Below, piece by piece: positions 36,132-45,425 of a stretch of 64,000 nt of DNA. Source of the stretch: Oscillospiraceae bacterium (GTDB lineage Bacteria > Bacillota > Clostridia > Oscillospirales > Oscillospiraceae). The stretch covers positions 3,038,001 through 3,102,000 of the forward strand of contig AP025582.1 of NCBI GenBank assembly GCA_022846075.1, given 5' to 3'. How positions within the stretch are numbered: position 1 is the first letter of the stretch; each line of letters opens with the position of its first letter. Position numbers and translations under genes: made by a program. The notes under the pieces are model-generated. The model was given only the letters and a program-made list of their open reading frames with translations. It was not told the DNA's origin and ran no database searches.

Positions 36132-37319
36132 ATGGTCGATTTTACCAGCAAGAGCATCAACTTCGACATTCTCCGCCAGCGGGCCTATAACCTGCGCTGG
36201 GCCGAGGTGCCCGAGGGGGTCATCCCCCTCACCGCCGCCGACACCGACTTCCCGCCCGCCCCCGAAATCAGCCAGGCCCTTGTGGAGTACATCCAGGGCG
36301 GCTACTTCTCCTACACCCCCAAGCGGGGCTTCCCCTCCTTCAAGAAGGCCATCTCCAAGGCCCTGAGGGAGCGCAAGAACGAGATCGTGGACCCCGAGCT
36401 CATCCTGCCCATCGACAGCGCCGCCCGGGGCATGAGCGCCATCGCCAAGGCCGTCCTCCAGCCCGGGGACGAGGCGCTGGTCTTCGACCCCGTCGACTTC
36501 CTCTTCAAGACCTCCATGGAGGCCGCCGGGGCCACCGTCAAGCTCTTCCCCATGACCTTCCGGGAAGACGGCACCATCGACTTTTCCGACCTGGAGCGCT
36601 ACATCACCCCCAAGACCAAGATGCTGGGCCTGTGCAACCCCCACAACCCCCTGGGCAAGGTCTACCCCCTGGAGGACCTGGACCACATTTTGAAGCTGTC
36701 CGAGAAGTACGGCTTCTACATCATGAACGACGAGATCTGGTCCGACATCGTCTACCCCGACGCCCAGTTCAACAGCCTTCTGAACCTGGGCAACGAGCGG
36801 AACATGCGCACCCTCTCCGTCTTCGGCTTCTCCAAGAGCTTCGGCATCGCCGGGCTGCGGGCGGGCTGCGTCTACTGCCAGGACCCGGAGCTCTTTGAGC
36901 GGGTGGTGGCCGCCTCCCTGGTGGAGACCACCATCGGCGGCATCGACGCTCTGTCCCAGGTGGCCGGACAGGCCTGCGTGGAGCGGTGCTACTACTGGGT
37001 GGACGAGTTCATGGCCCACGTCACCGGGAACCGGGACTACGCCCTGGAGCGGCTCAACGCCATGCCCGGGGTGAGCTGTTACAAGCCCCAGGCCACCTTC
37101 GTCATCTTCCCCGACGTCTCCGGCGTGGGGATGGAGGCCGAGGAGCTGGTCAACTACCTGGCCGAGAAGCACAAGGTCTCCATCGTCCCCGGCGGCGCCA
37201 AGTTCTTCGGCCCCGGCTCCGCGGGCCACGTGCGCATCTGCCTGGCCACCAGCCGGGAGGTCCTGTCCGAGGGCCTGGACCGGGTGGAAAAGGGCATCCG
37301 GGAGATTCTCGGCAAATAA
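36132..37319 (+). CDS. PatB/MalY-type PLP enzyme, copy 3
   Basis: A 395-residue fold-type I PLP enzyme beginning MVDFTSKSINFDILRQRAYN. The motif usually read as MWVADMDF is here PLTAADTDFPPAPEI, so it is a more distant member than copies 1, 2 and 4. CNPHNPLGKVY, NDEIWSDIVY and FGFSKSFGIAGLRAG (PLP Lys in SKSFG) are intact. C-S lyase or aminotransferase/aspartate decarboxylase activity is possible. It follows ridA by 47 bases and precedes a sodium:solute symporter, which makes it the catabolic enzyme of an uptake-cleavage-detoxification operon. Start: ATG after AGGGAGG. Confidence 0.86.
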   Translation: MVDFTSKSINFDILRQRAYNLRWAEVPEGVIPLTAADTDFPPAPEISQALVEYIQGGYFSYTPKRGFPSFKKAISKALRERKNEIVDPELILPIDSAARGMSAIAKAVLQPGDEALVFDPVDFLFKTSMEAAGATVKLFPMTFREDGTIDFSDLERYITPKTKMLGLCNPHNPLGKVYPLEDLDHILKLSEKYGFYIMNDEIWSDIVYPDAQFNSLLNLGNERNMRTLSVFGFSKSFGIAGLRAGCVYCQDPELFERVVAASLVETTIGGIDALSQVAGQACVERCYYWVDEFMAHVTGNRDYALERLNAMPGVSCYKPQATFVIFPDVSGVGMEAEELVNYLAEKHKVSIVPGGAKFFGPGSAGHVRICLATSREVLSEGLDRVEKGIREILGK

Positions 37320-37392
37320 CGTCCCCTTGTATCGTCCCCGCGAGAAGAGAAAGGAAGAAACCGCCCCCGCGTAAGAGAAAGGATGGGTCTGT

Positions 37393-38793
37393 ATGGCAAA
37401 AATGCTTATCGCGATCCTGTACATCGTGGCGATCCTGCTGATCGGCATCTTCGCCGGCCGCAAGGTCAAGACGGCCGACGACTTCGCCACCGCCAACCGC
37501 GACATCCCCTTCTGGACCAACGTGTTCTCCATGTCCTCCGCCTGGATCGGCGCCGGCTCCACCCTGGGCTGCGCCAGCATGTGCTACGCCTACGGCATCT
37601 CCGGCTTCTATCTGGCCATCGCCGTGGGCGTGGGCGCCATCATCTCCAGCCTGGTCTTCGCCAAGAAGATCCGGGCGGAGAACGTGAGCACCATCCCCGA
37701 GCTCATCCGCAAGCACCTGGGCGCCAAGTGCGCCAACTGCATCGCGCTGCTGTCCATCTTCGCGGTGTTCTCCGTGGTGGCCTCCCAGATCCGGTCCCTG
37801 GGCACCATCCTCATCATGTTCGTGCCCAACCTGAACCTGCTGACCGCCATGGTCATCATGACCGCCGTCATGCTGGTCTACACCGTCCTGGGCGGCATGG
37901 CCGCCGCCACCAAGACCGACAAGCTGAACATCGGGCTGATGGTCCTCTCCGTGCTCATCATCCTGCCCATCCTCTCCATCATCAAAACCGGCGGCGTGGC
38001 CAACATGATGGCCACCATCAAGGCCGCCGACGTCCAGAAGGTCCAGATCGGCGGGCTGCTGCCCGTGGTCACCATGTTCAGCTCCATGTTCTTCTACTGC
38101 ACCAACAGCCTGATGAACAGTGAGAACTTCCTGCGTATCTGCGGCGCCCGGAGCGCCGAGGAGGCCCGGGGCGCCTCCCTCACCGCCTCCCTGATGATCT
38201 ACTTCCCCTACCTGCTGTTTGCCAGCTTCGTGGGTCTCGCCGGCTGCGCCCTCATCCCCAACCTGGGCACCTCCGACTCCATCCTCCCCGCCATGGTGGA
38301 CCAGCTGGCCGGCCCCGTGCTGGGCGCCGTGCTGCTGGCCGCCCTGCTGGCCGCCGTCATGGGCACCGCCGGTTCGGTCACCATGCTCACCTCCGTCACC
38401 ATCTCCCGGGACGTCATCGGCCGCTTTGTCAAGATGGACGACAAGAAGCTGCTGGCCACCCAGCGGGTGTGCATGATCCTGGTGGCCGCCCTGGGCATCG
38501 TGGTGGGATACTTCGGCTCCTCCATCGTGGCCATCATGGAGGACGTGAGCGCCCCCAGCAACGCCGCCCTGGTGCCCATCTTCTGCGGGCTGTTCTTCTG
38601 GCGCAAGAAGATGAACTCCACCGGCACCCTCATCACCATCGCCGTGGCCGTGGTCTCCACCCTGGGCTACTGGGCCCTGGGCTCCCCCCTGGGCATCAGC
38701 CACTTCGTCTTTGGCCTCATCTGCTCCACCATTACCATGTTTGCCGCCAACCTCATCTGCTACAAGCCCTCCGAAGCTCCTGTCCAGCAGTAA
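37393..38793 (+). CDS. Sodium:solute symporter (SSS family)
   Basis: A 466-residue membrane protein with about 13 helices. The first helix and loop (MLIAILYIVAILLIGIFAGRKVKTADDFATANRDIP) and the unwound helix region SAWIGAGSTLGCASMCY match the SSS family, which takes up amino acids, sugars or carboxylates with sodium. The core GTAGSVTMLTSVTISRDVIG is the sodium-site helix region. It is third in the operon, after RidA and the PLP enzyme, so it probably imports the enzyme's substrate. Start: ATG after AAAGGATG. A 30-residue membrane peptide gene follows. Confidence 0.92.
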   Translation: MAKMLIAILYIVAILLIGIFAGRKVKTADDFATANRDIPFWTNVFSMSSAWIGAGSTLGCASMCYAYGISGFYLAIAVGVGAIISSLVFAKKIRAENVSTIPELIRKHLGAKCANCIALLSIFAVFSVVASQIRSLGTILIMFVPNLNLLTAMVIMTAVMLVYTVLGGMAAATKTDKLNIGLMVLSVLIILPILSIIKTGGVANMMATIKAADVQKVQIGGLLPVVTMFSSMFFYCTNSLMNSENFLRICGARSAEEARGASLTASLMIYFPYLLFASFVGLAGCALIPNLGTSDSILPAMVDQLAGPVLGAVLLAALLAAVMGTAGSVTMLTSVTISRDVIGRFVKMDDKKLLATQRVCMILVAALGIVVGYFGSSIVAIMEDVSAPSNAALVPIFCGLFFWRKKMNSTGTLITIAVAVVSTLGYWALGSPLGISHFVFGLICSTITMFAANLICYKPSEAPVQQ

Positions 38794-38829
38794 GCGGGGC
38801 CGTACCACCATCAGAAAGGAGTCGTCAAT

Positions 38830-38922
38830 ATGGGCATTATCGACTACGTCATCATCATCGTCGGCTGCGGCATCGGTATCGCCGTGTTTTACAACATGAT
38901 CAAGGAGTCTCTCAGGAAGTAA
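38830..38922 (+). CDS. 30-residue single-helix membrane peptide
   Basis: A very small gene with a good ribosome site (AAAGGAG, ten bases before the ATG). The 30 residues begin MGIIDYVIIIVGCGIGI and end YNMIKESLRK: one hydrophobic helix of about 20 residues, then a short basic tail, so N-out/C-in by the positive-inside rule. It lies 36 bases after the symporter gene and before the terminator, so it is the last gene of the operon. Small partners of this kind stabilise or regulate transporters in other systems. That it partners the symporter is inference from position; I know no family name. Confidence 0.75.
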   Translation: MGIIDYVIIIVGCGIGIAVFYNMIKESLRK

Positions 38923-38939
38923 GCCTCTCACCTCTCTCC

Positions 38940-38986
38940 GCAGGCTGGGAGCCGGAGCGTGTCTCCGGCTCCCAGCCTGCGTTTTT
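38940..38986 (+). terminator. Terminator of the RidA-PatB-symporter operon
   Basis: An 18-bp stem (from GCAGGCTGGGAGCCGGAG) with loop CGTGT, then GTTTTT; it starts 18 bases after the small peptide stop. Confidence 0.92.
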
Positions 38987-39027
38987 CCGCGGTCCGTCCC
39001 TCCCGGGAAATCCGCAAAATCGATCCG

Positions 39028-39066
39028 CGGCGCCGCGTCCGGTGGACGCGGCGCCGTTAATTTTTT
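39028..39066 (+). terminator. Second hairpin with T run after the operon
   Basis: A 13-bp stem (CGGCGCCGCGTCC / GGACGCGGCGCCG, loop GGT), then TTAATTTTTT. There is no gene between it and the previous terminator; it may be a back-up terminator or the end of a short RNA. Confidence 0.6.
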
Positions 39067-39141
39067 GTCTGGCGCACAAACTACCCTGTGCGTCTTTTCC
39101 GCCTTGATGCGCTACAATTTCATTTCCTTTTATGTCACCTC

Positions 39142-39170
39142 TGGACACCCGCCCGGTTCCATGATACCAT
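39142..39170 (+). promoter_or_regulatory. Promoter of the DUF3783 gene
   Basis: TGGACA, 17 bases, TACCAT, 30 bases before the ATG. Confidence 0.6.
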
Positions 39171-39200
39171 AGTTTCAAACTGTGTTAAGGAGGTCTTTCC

Positions 39201-39572
39201 ATGCCGAAACAGACCCTTCTCCTATATGATCCCCACGGCGCCCCCTGGGTCCCCAAGCTGCGGCAGATGTGCGCCATCCAGGGCCTTCGCCTGCGGACGG
39301 TGGAGGACGCCGACCTGGGCCGTCCGGTGGCCGCCCTGGCCGAGGGGCTCCGCCCCGCCGGGGAGGTCCAGCCCTTTCCGCCCATTCCCGAGCCCGTGCT
39401 GGTTTTCTGCTCCGTGAGCTCCCAACAGCTGGACCGGCTGCTCCAGGCCTTGCGGAAAATGGAGGTGCCCCGGACCTGTCTGAAGGCGGTGCTGACCCAG
39501 AGCAACGCCCAGTGGCCCTTCTACACCCTCTATGAGGAGCTCAGCCGGGAGCGGGAGGCCATGTCCGGCTGA
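39201..39572 (+). CDS. DUF3783 family protein
   Basis: A 123-residue protein. The C-terminal part (CLKAVLTQSNAQWPFYTLYEELSREREAM) is the DUF3783 signature; the N-terminal part looks like a small alpha/beta domain (LLYDPHGAPWVPKLRQMCAIQGLRLRTV). It has no signal peptide and no membrane segment. The family is restricted largely to Firmicutes and its function is unknown. Start: ATG after AAGGAGG. It stands alone between its own promoter and that of the ThrE genes. Confidence 0.82.
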   Translation: MPKQTLLLYDPHGAPWVPKLRQMCAIQGLRLRTVEDADLGRPVAALAEGLRPAGEVQPFPPIPEPVLVFCSVSSQQLDRLLQALRKMEVPRTCLKAVLTQSNAQWPFYTLYEELSREREAMSG

Positions 39573-39620
39573 GGGCCGTCCTGTTTTTCCGAATTTTGAC
39601 CCTTTTTCCCGGAATTGCTC

Positions 39621-39649
39621 TTGCAGTGTTCCCTCCCATGGGGTAAACT
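39621..39649 (+). promoter_or_regulatory. Promoter of the ThrE operon
   Basis: TTGCAG, 17 bases, TAAACT, 41 bases before the ATG of the first ThrE gene. Confidence 0.65.
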
Positions 39650-39690
39650 AGATTTTTGGAATATTTCTTGTCGCGGAAAGGCGGTGCCCC

Positions 39691-40458
39691 ATGGATTACG
39701 ACCAGCTTCTCTCCCTCGCCACCGACCTGGGGTTCGGCCTTTTGGAGTGCGGGGCGGAGATTTACCGGGTGGAGGAGTCCATCCAGCGGCTTCTCCAGGC
39801 CTACGGCGTGCCCCAGGCCGACCCCTTCGTGATCCCCAACTGCATCATCGTCAGCATGGTCACCCCCGACGGGGTGCCCATGACCCAGGTACGGCGGATG
39901 CCCTCCCACGGCACCGACATCGACCTGCTGGAGCGCTACAACGACCTGTGCCGGACCCTGTGCCGGGAGACGCCGCCCGTAGCCGAGGCCCGGCAGCGGC
40001 TTCTGCGGATCAGCCAGCACCGGCGGGAGTACCCCCTGGCGGTGCAGATGACGGCCTATGCCGTGGCCGGCGCCGCCTTCTCCCTCTTTTTCGGCGGCAC
40101 CCCCCGGGACGCCCTGTGCGGCGGGCTGTGCGGTCTGGCCATCGGGCTGGCCCTCACCGCCATGACCTGGCTGAAAACCAACCTCTTCTTCAAGTCCATG
40201 CTGGGCGCGGCCCTGTCCGCCCTGCTGGCCGTCTTTCTCACCCATATCGGCATCGGCCAGCACAGCGAGAAGATCATCATCGGCGCTTTGATGGCCCTGG
40301 TCCCCGGCATCATCTTTACAAACGCCATCCGGGATGTCATGGCCGGGGACATGGTGGCGGGCATCAGCAAGATCGCCGACGCTTTGCTCACCGGCGTCTC
40401 GGTGGCCCTGGGCACCGCCTTCGCCCTGGGGCTCACCCGGCTTTTCTGGGGGGTGTGA
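39691..40458 (+). CDS. Threonine/serine exporter, N-terminal half (ThrE family)
   Basis: A 255-residue protein. The N-terminal soluble part (LLECGAEIYRVEESIQRLLQAYG and the VSMVTPDG region) corresponds to the DUF1212 domain of ThrE, and five helices follow, with the characteristic GALMALVPGIIFTNAIRDVMAGD. In actinobacteria ThrE is one long protein; in many Firmicutes it is split into this half and a smaller one. The second half starts 2 bases after this gene, so the two form the exporter for threonine, serine or short peptides. Confidence 0.9.
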   Translation: MDYDQLLSLATDLGFGLLECGAEIYRVEESIQRLLQAYGVPQADPFVIPNCIIVSMVTPDGVPMTQVRRMPSHGTDIDLLERYNDLCRTLCRETPPVAEARQRLLRISQHRREYPLAVQMTAYAVAGAAFSLFFGGTPRDALCGGLCGLAIGLALTAMTWLKTNLFFKSMLGAALSALLAVFLTHIGIGQHSEKIIIGALMALVPGIIFTNAIRDVMAGDMVAGISKIADALLTGVSVALGTAFALGLTRLFWGV

Positions 40459-40460
40459 GG

Positions 40461-40940
40461 ATGGGGGAGACGTTTTTGTATCTGCTGCCCGTGCTCTTCG
40501 CCTTCATCGGGGCCGGGGGCTTTGCCGTCATCTACAACATCCACGGCGGCGGCATCCTGATCTGCGCCTTCGGCGGGGCCCTGGGCTGGCTGGTGTACCT
40601 GGCCTCCGCCCCCCTGCTGCAAAGCGAGATCACCCAGTCCTTTCTGGCCGCCATCGTCATTTCCGCCTATTCCGAGGCCATGGCCCGCGTCCGCAAATGC
40701 CCCGTGACGGGTTACCTGCTGGTGGCCTCCTTCCCACTGGTCCCCGGCGGGGGCATCTACTACACCATGGAACACGCCATCAACGGGGAGATCGACCTGT
40801 TTTTGTCCACCTTCCTCCATACCCTGGGCATCGCCGGGGCCCTGGCGGTGGGCGTTCTGCTGGTCTCCTCCGCCGTGCGCATGTGGACCAACTATCATCA
40901 CCGCCGGGTCCTCTCCCGGCACAGGGAGGACCGCCCATGA
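40461..40940 (+). CDS. Threonine/serine exporter, C-terminal half (ThrE_2/DUF3815)
   Basis: A 159-residue membrane protein with five helices. It begins MGETFLYLLPVLFAFIGAGG and contains SFPLVPGGGIYYTMEHAINGE, the ThrE_2 counterpart of the N-terminal half's GALMALVPG motif. It starts 2 bases after the first half and its last four bases overlap the ATG of the next gene. It pairs with the 255-residue product as the second part of the exporter. Confidence 0.9.
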   Translation: MGETFLYLLPVLFAFIGAGGFAVIYNIHGGGILICAFGGALGWLVYLASAPLLQSEITQSFLAAIVISAYSEAMARVRKCPVTGYLLVASFPLVPGGGIYYTMEHAINGEIDLFLSTFLHTLGIAGALAVGVLLVSSAVRMWTNYHHRRVLSRHREDRP

Positions 40941-41629
40941 CCGCCTACCGCTGGCTCTTGTTCGACGCCGACAACACCCTTTTCGACTTCGACGCCGCCG
41001 AGGAGTTCGCCCTCACCCGCACCCTGCTCTACTACGGGCTGGACGCCGGGGAGGAGATCAAGGCCCGCTACCGGGCCATCAACTCCGCTCTCTGGGCCGC
41101 CTTTGACCGGGGCGAGATCGCCCAGGAGGACCTGGTGATCCAGCGCTTTGCCCGTTTTTTGGAGGGGGAGGGCCTCTCCGGGGACCCGGAGGCCTGGAAC
41201 CGCAGCTACTTAGACCGCCTGGCCGGCGGCAGCGTCCTGCTGCCCGGGGCGGAGGCCCTCTGCCGGAAACTGGCCGGGCGCTACACCCTGGCCCTGGTCA
41301 CAAACGGGGTGCCCTATGTCCAGCGCCGCCGTCTGGAGCGCTCCCCCCTGGCCCCCCTCTTCGGGGACCGGGTCTACATCTCCGGCGAGCTGGGCTGCCG
41401 CAAGCCGGAAAAGGAGTATTTCGACAAGGTCCTGGCCGCTCTGGACATCGAAAGCCGGCGCAAATACGCCCTGGTCATCGGGGACAGCCTCTCCAGCGAC
41501 ATCAAGGGGGCCTTCAACGCCCGGCTGGACAGCGTTTGGCTTAACCGCCGCGGCACGGCGCCGGGGCCTATCTCTCCCACCTATGAGGTGACCTGCTTCG
41601 CCGAGCTGGAAGCCCTGCTCATGCCCTGA
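40937..41629 (+). CDS. yjjG: HAD hydrolase, YjjG family pyrimidine nucleotidase
   Basis: A 230-residue HAD enzyme. Motif I is LLFDADNTLFDFDAAE (nucleophile Asp and acid Asp in DADNT), motif II is LVTNG, and motif III/IV is GCRKPEKEYF and VIGDSLSSDIKGA. The DADNTLFDF sequence and the length are those of YjjG/YfnB, which remove phosphate from non-canonical pyrimidine nucleotides and so guard DNA. The start overlaps the ThrE_2 stop by four bases. Its link to threonine export is likely only co-transcription. Confidence 0.9.
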   Translation: MTAYRWLLFDADNTLFDFDAAEEFALTRTLLYYGLDAGEEIKARYRAINSALWAAFDRGEIAQEDLVIQRFARFLEGEGLSGDPEAWNRSYLDRLAGGSVLLPGAEALCRKLAGRYTLALVTNGVPYVQRRRLERSPLAPLFGDRVYISGELGCRKPEKEYFDKVLAALDIESRRKYALVIGDSLSSDIKGAFNARLDSVWLNRRGTAPGPISPTYEVTCFAELEALLMP

Positions 41630-41696
41630 TTTTTTTGCCCTCAAAGTCGATTTTTGGGGGATTTTCCATGATCTCATTGTTTTAGGAGTGATTTTC

Positions 41697-42554
41697 TTGT
41701 CCGAGCCCAACCACCCCTCCCAGCCCCGTCCCCGCCGGGACCACAGCCCCGCCGCGCCCCCTGTCTGGCTTCTGGCCGTCCTGGCGGTATGCGTGGGGCT
41801 TTTGATCCTGCTCATCTTGACCCGTTCCGGGGCCGAGGCCGGCCAGGCCGTCGAATCGGTCCCCCCCGCCGCCACCGCCGCTCCGGACCCCACGCCTACG
41901 CCGGAGCCCACACCCACCCCGGAGCCGGAGCCCGATTACACCCAGCCCGTGCCCATGGGGGAGAAGGTGGAGATGGAGTGGTTCTCCGACGCCGTATTTA
42001 TCGGCGACTCCCGCACCGACGGCTTCAAGCTGTACAGCGGCATCTCCGGGGCCGACTTCCTGGACTATACCGGCATCACCGTCTTTGACGTGATGGAGGG
42101 CAAGAAGGTCATCCGGGTGGACGGCGGGAAAGTCTCTGTGCTGGACGCCCTGGCCCGGAAGCAGTACGGCAAGGTCTACATCTCCCTGGGGGTCAACGAG
42201 CTGGGCTACTATGATCCCCAGGGCTTCGCCGACACCTACGGCCAGTTTATCGACGCCGTCCGTGCCTGCCAGCCGGAGGCCGCCGTCTACGTCCAGTCCA
42301 TCATCCCCGTCAACACCGGCAAATGCAAGGCCAACGACATCCCCTATTACGTGACGAACGAGGGCATCGCCAGCTATAACGAGACGTTGGCCGCCATGGC
42401 CGCCGAGAAAAAGGTCCCTCTGATCAACGTCTCCGAAGCCCTGGTGGACGAGACCGGCGAGGTCCCCCGGGAGGACTCCGCCGACGGCGTCCACTTCCAA
42501 AAGACCGGCTACGTCAAATGGCTGGATTACCTTATGACCCATACGGGCCACTGA
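41697..42554 (+). CDS. Membrane-anchored SGNH/GDSL hydrolase
   Basis: A 285-residue protein with one membrane helix (VWLLAVLAVCVGLLILLILT, about 25-45), a Pro/Thr/Glu linker (TPTPEPTPTPEPEPD) and an extracellular SGNH domain. Block I is DAVFIGDSRTDGF (catalytic Ser), block III is LGVNELG (Asn), and block V is DGVHFQKTGY (Asp and His). I choose the TTG at 41697, eight bases after AGGAG; a GTG three codons earlier overlaps that ribosome site. Such enzymes trim acetyl groups from glycans or lipids outside the cell. It is a near relative of the enzyme at 43040-43774. Confidence 0.85.
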   Translation: MSEPNHPSQPRPRRDHSPAAPPVWLLAVLAVCVGLLILLILTRSGAEAGQAVESVPPAATAAPDPTPTPEPTPTPEPEPDYTQPVPMGEKVEMEWFSDAVFIGDSRTDGFKLYSGISGADFLDYTGITVFDVMEGKKVIRVDGGKVSVLDALARKQYGKVYISLGVNELGYYDPQGFADTYGQFIDAVRACQPEAAVYVQSIIPVNTGKCKANDIPYYVTNEGIASYNETLAAMAAEKKVPLINVSEALVDETGEVPREDSADGVHFQKTGYVKWLDYLMTHTGH

Positions 42555-42579
42555 GTTCAAAAACAGGAAGGTATCTCTC

Positions 42580-43035
42580 ATGAAAAAATTACTTGCCGGA
42601 ATCACCTCTCTGGCCCTCTGCCTCTCCCTCACCGCCTGCGGCGGGGACGGGAAAAAGGCCTTTGACCCCTCTGCCGACGCCGAGACCCTTCTGAACTCCG
42701 GCGCCTTCTCCGAGGCCCTGACCGAGATCGACCAGGATACCGCCTGCCTTCTCTACGGCATCGACGCCTCCACCGTCACCGCCTGCGCCGTCTACGGCTC
42801 CACCGGGGCCACCGCCGAGGAGCTGGCCATCTTCACCCTCAAGGACTCTGACGCCGCCGGGACCGCCCTGTCCGCCCTCCAGCTCCGGGTGGAGGACCGG
42901 ACCGAGGCCCTGGCCAGTTACCTGCCCAACGAGATCACCAAGCTCCAGAGCGCCGTCACCGAGGCCAGGGGCAGCTCCGTCCTGCTGGTCATCGCCGCCG
43001 ACTACGGCCCCGTCGACACCTTCCTGGAGGGCTGA
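42580..43035 (+). CDS. DUF4358 lipoprotein
   Basis: A 151-residue lipoprotein with signal MKKLLAGITSLALCLSLTAC (lipobox LTAC), followed by a domain whose pattern (LLNSGAFSEALTEIDQDTACLLYGID, then VEDRTEALASYLPNE) matches DUF4358. DUF4358 proteins are commonly found beside SGNH hydrolases and MBOAT acyltransferases in clostridia, suggesting a role in acetylation of a wall polymer; no acyltransferase gene is present here. It lies 25 bases after one SGNH gene and 4 bases before the next. Confidence 0.82.
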   Translation: MKKLLAGITSLALCLSLTACGGDGKKAFDPSADAETLLNSGAFSEALTEIDQDTACLLYGIDASTVTACAVYGSTGATAEELAIFTLKDSDAAGTALSALQLRVEDRTEALASYLPNEITKLQSAVTEARGSSVLLVIAADYGPVDTFLEG

Positions 43036-43039
43036 GGCT

Positions 43040-43774
43040 ATGCTCCGCCGTCCATTCCGCCCCGTCTCTCTCGTCCTCGCCGCGGCCCTGCTCCTCTCCC
43101 TCCCCGGCCGGGCCCTTCAGCCCGCGCCCCGGGAAGCCGTCCCCGACGTTGTGGACGCCCCCGTCCTCTTTGAGTCCCCCCTCCCCGCCACCGACCCGGT
43201 GGACCCGGACTGGTTCTCCGACGCCGTCTTTATCGGGGACTCCCGCACCGAAGGGCTCCTTTTGTACAGCACCCTCAGGGCCGGTCTGGGCCTGACCCAC
43301 CCCGGCCTCAACGTGAACACCGCCCGGACCAAAGCCCTCTTCCCCCTGAAAGACGGGAAAGCCACCCTGGAGGAGGCCCTGTCGGGGGGCGCCTGGCGCA
43401 AGGTCTATTTGATGCTGGGGGTCAACGAGGCCTCCTGGATGGACGAGGGGGCCTACTACGACGGCTACGCCGCCCTCATCGACCAGCTCCGGGATCTTCT
43501 CCCCGGGGCCCAGATCTACATCCAGACCCTTATCCCCGTCACCGCGGCCCGCTCGGAGATCCAGGGCCCCGATAATGCCCGGCTGGCCCGCCGCAACGAG
43601 CTTCTCCTCCGTCTGGCCCGGGAAAAGCGGGTCTACCTGGTGGACACCGCCGCCGCCTTCGCCCCGCCGGGAGAGCCCCTTCCGGAGGAGCTGAGCACCG
43701 ACGGCCTCCACTTCACCAAGGAGGGGCACCACCGCTGGATCGACTGCCTGGCCACCCATACCGTGGGCCTGTAA
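43040..43774 (+). CDS. Secreted SGNH/GDSL hydrolase
   Basis: A 244-residue protein with an N-terminal signal peptide (RPVSLVLAAALLLSLPGRALQ). The SGNH blocks are complete: DAVFIGDSRTEG (Ser), LGVNEASWMDEG (Asn) and DGLHFTKEGHHRW (Asp, His). It is the same subfamily as 41697-42554, but with a cleavable signal instead of a transmembrane anchor and no proline-rich linker. It starts 4 bases after the DUF4358 gene. The three genes form a small envelope operon that is closed by a terminator. Confidence 0.86.
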   Translation: MLRRPFRPVSLVLAAALLLSLPGRALQPAPREAVPDVVDAPVLFESPLPATDPVDPDWFSDAVFIGDSRTEGLLLYSTLRAGLGLTHPGLNVNTARTKALFPLKDGKATLEEALSGGAWRKVYLMLGVNEASWMDEGAYYDGYAALIDQLRDLLPGAQIYIQTLIPVTAARSEIQGPDNARLARRNELLLRLAREKRVYLVDTAAAFAPPGEPLPEELSTDGLHFTKEGHHRWIDCLATHTVGL

Positions 43775-43811
43775 TCAAACAAGCCCGCCACTAAAGGAAC
43801 ACGCAGACACA

Positions 43812-43844
43812 AAAACCCCGGCTTCCCATGGAAGCCGGGGTTTT
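43812..43844 (+). terminator. Bidirectional terminator between SGNH and Obg operons
   Basis: A 14-bp stem AAAACCCCGGCTTC and complement, with loop CCATG and T/A runs on both strands, between convergent genes. Confidence 0.9.
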
Positions 43845-43846
43845 CT

Positions 43847-44038
43847 TTATTGATTTCCGTTTAGGATGGGAGAGACCACGGGCTTGCCCTCCCGGTCCAG
43901 CAGGGGGGTGAGCCCGCCGCCGTAGCCGTCCATGTGAAAGAGGTAGTTGACCCCGGTCTCCCGGTCCACCCAGACCTCCATCACCGTGGCGATCCCCTGC
44001 TTGTAGACCCGCTGGAACCGGTCCTCCACCTTTGCCAT
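43847..44038 (-). CDS. DUF6440 family small protein
   Basis: A 63-residue protein beginning MAKVEDRFQRVYKQ. The pattern EVWVDRETGVNYLFHMDGYGGGLTPLLDREGKP is the DUF6440 core, a small beta-rich family of unknown role in Firmicutes. Start: ATG at 44038 after AGAGGAG; the frame is open 18 codons further upstream into the end of Obg but has no ribosome site there. It lies 17 bases after obg and is the last gene of that unit. Confidence 0.78.
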   Translation of the reverse strand: MAKVEDRFQRVYKQGIATVMEVWVDRETGVNYLFHMDGYGGGLTPLLDREGKPVVSPILNGNQ

Positions 44039-44055
44039 AGCCCTCAGCTCCTCTC

Positions 44056-45336
<1,281 letters not shown>

Positions 45337-45380
45337 CATACAGGACACCTCCTCTTCTCTATTCTCCCCTCAACCAGAGG

Positions 45381-45414
45381 AAAAAACGCCCCGGACAACG
45401 TCCGGGGCGTCCTT
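45381..45414 (-). terminator. Terminator of the L21-Prp-L27 operon
   Basis: Minus strand: stem ACGCCCCGGAC / GTCCGGGGCGT with loop GTT, then TTTTTCC, before the obg start. Confidence 0.85.
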
Positions 45415-45425
45415 TTATACCCAAA

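Noticed and set aside
37150-38931. Antisense frame of nearly 600 codons over the PLP enzyme and symporter
   Set aside because: His/Asp/Gly-rich low-complexity translation typical of antisense GC-rich genes; the plus-strand genes are well supported.
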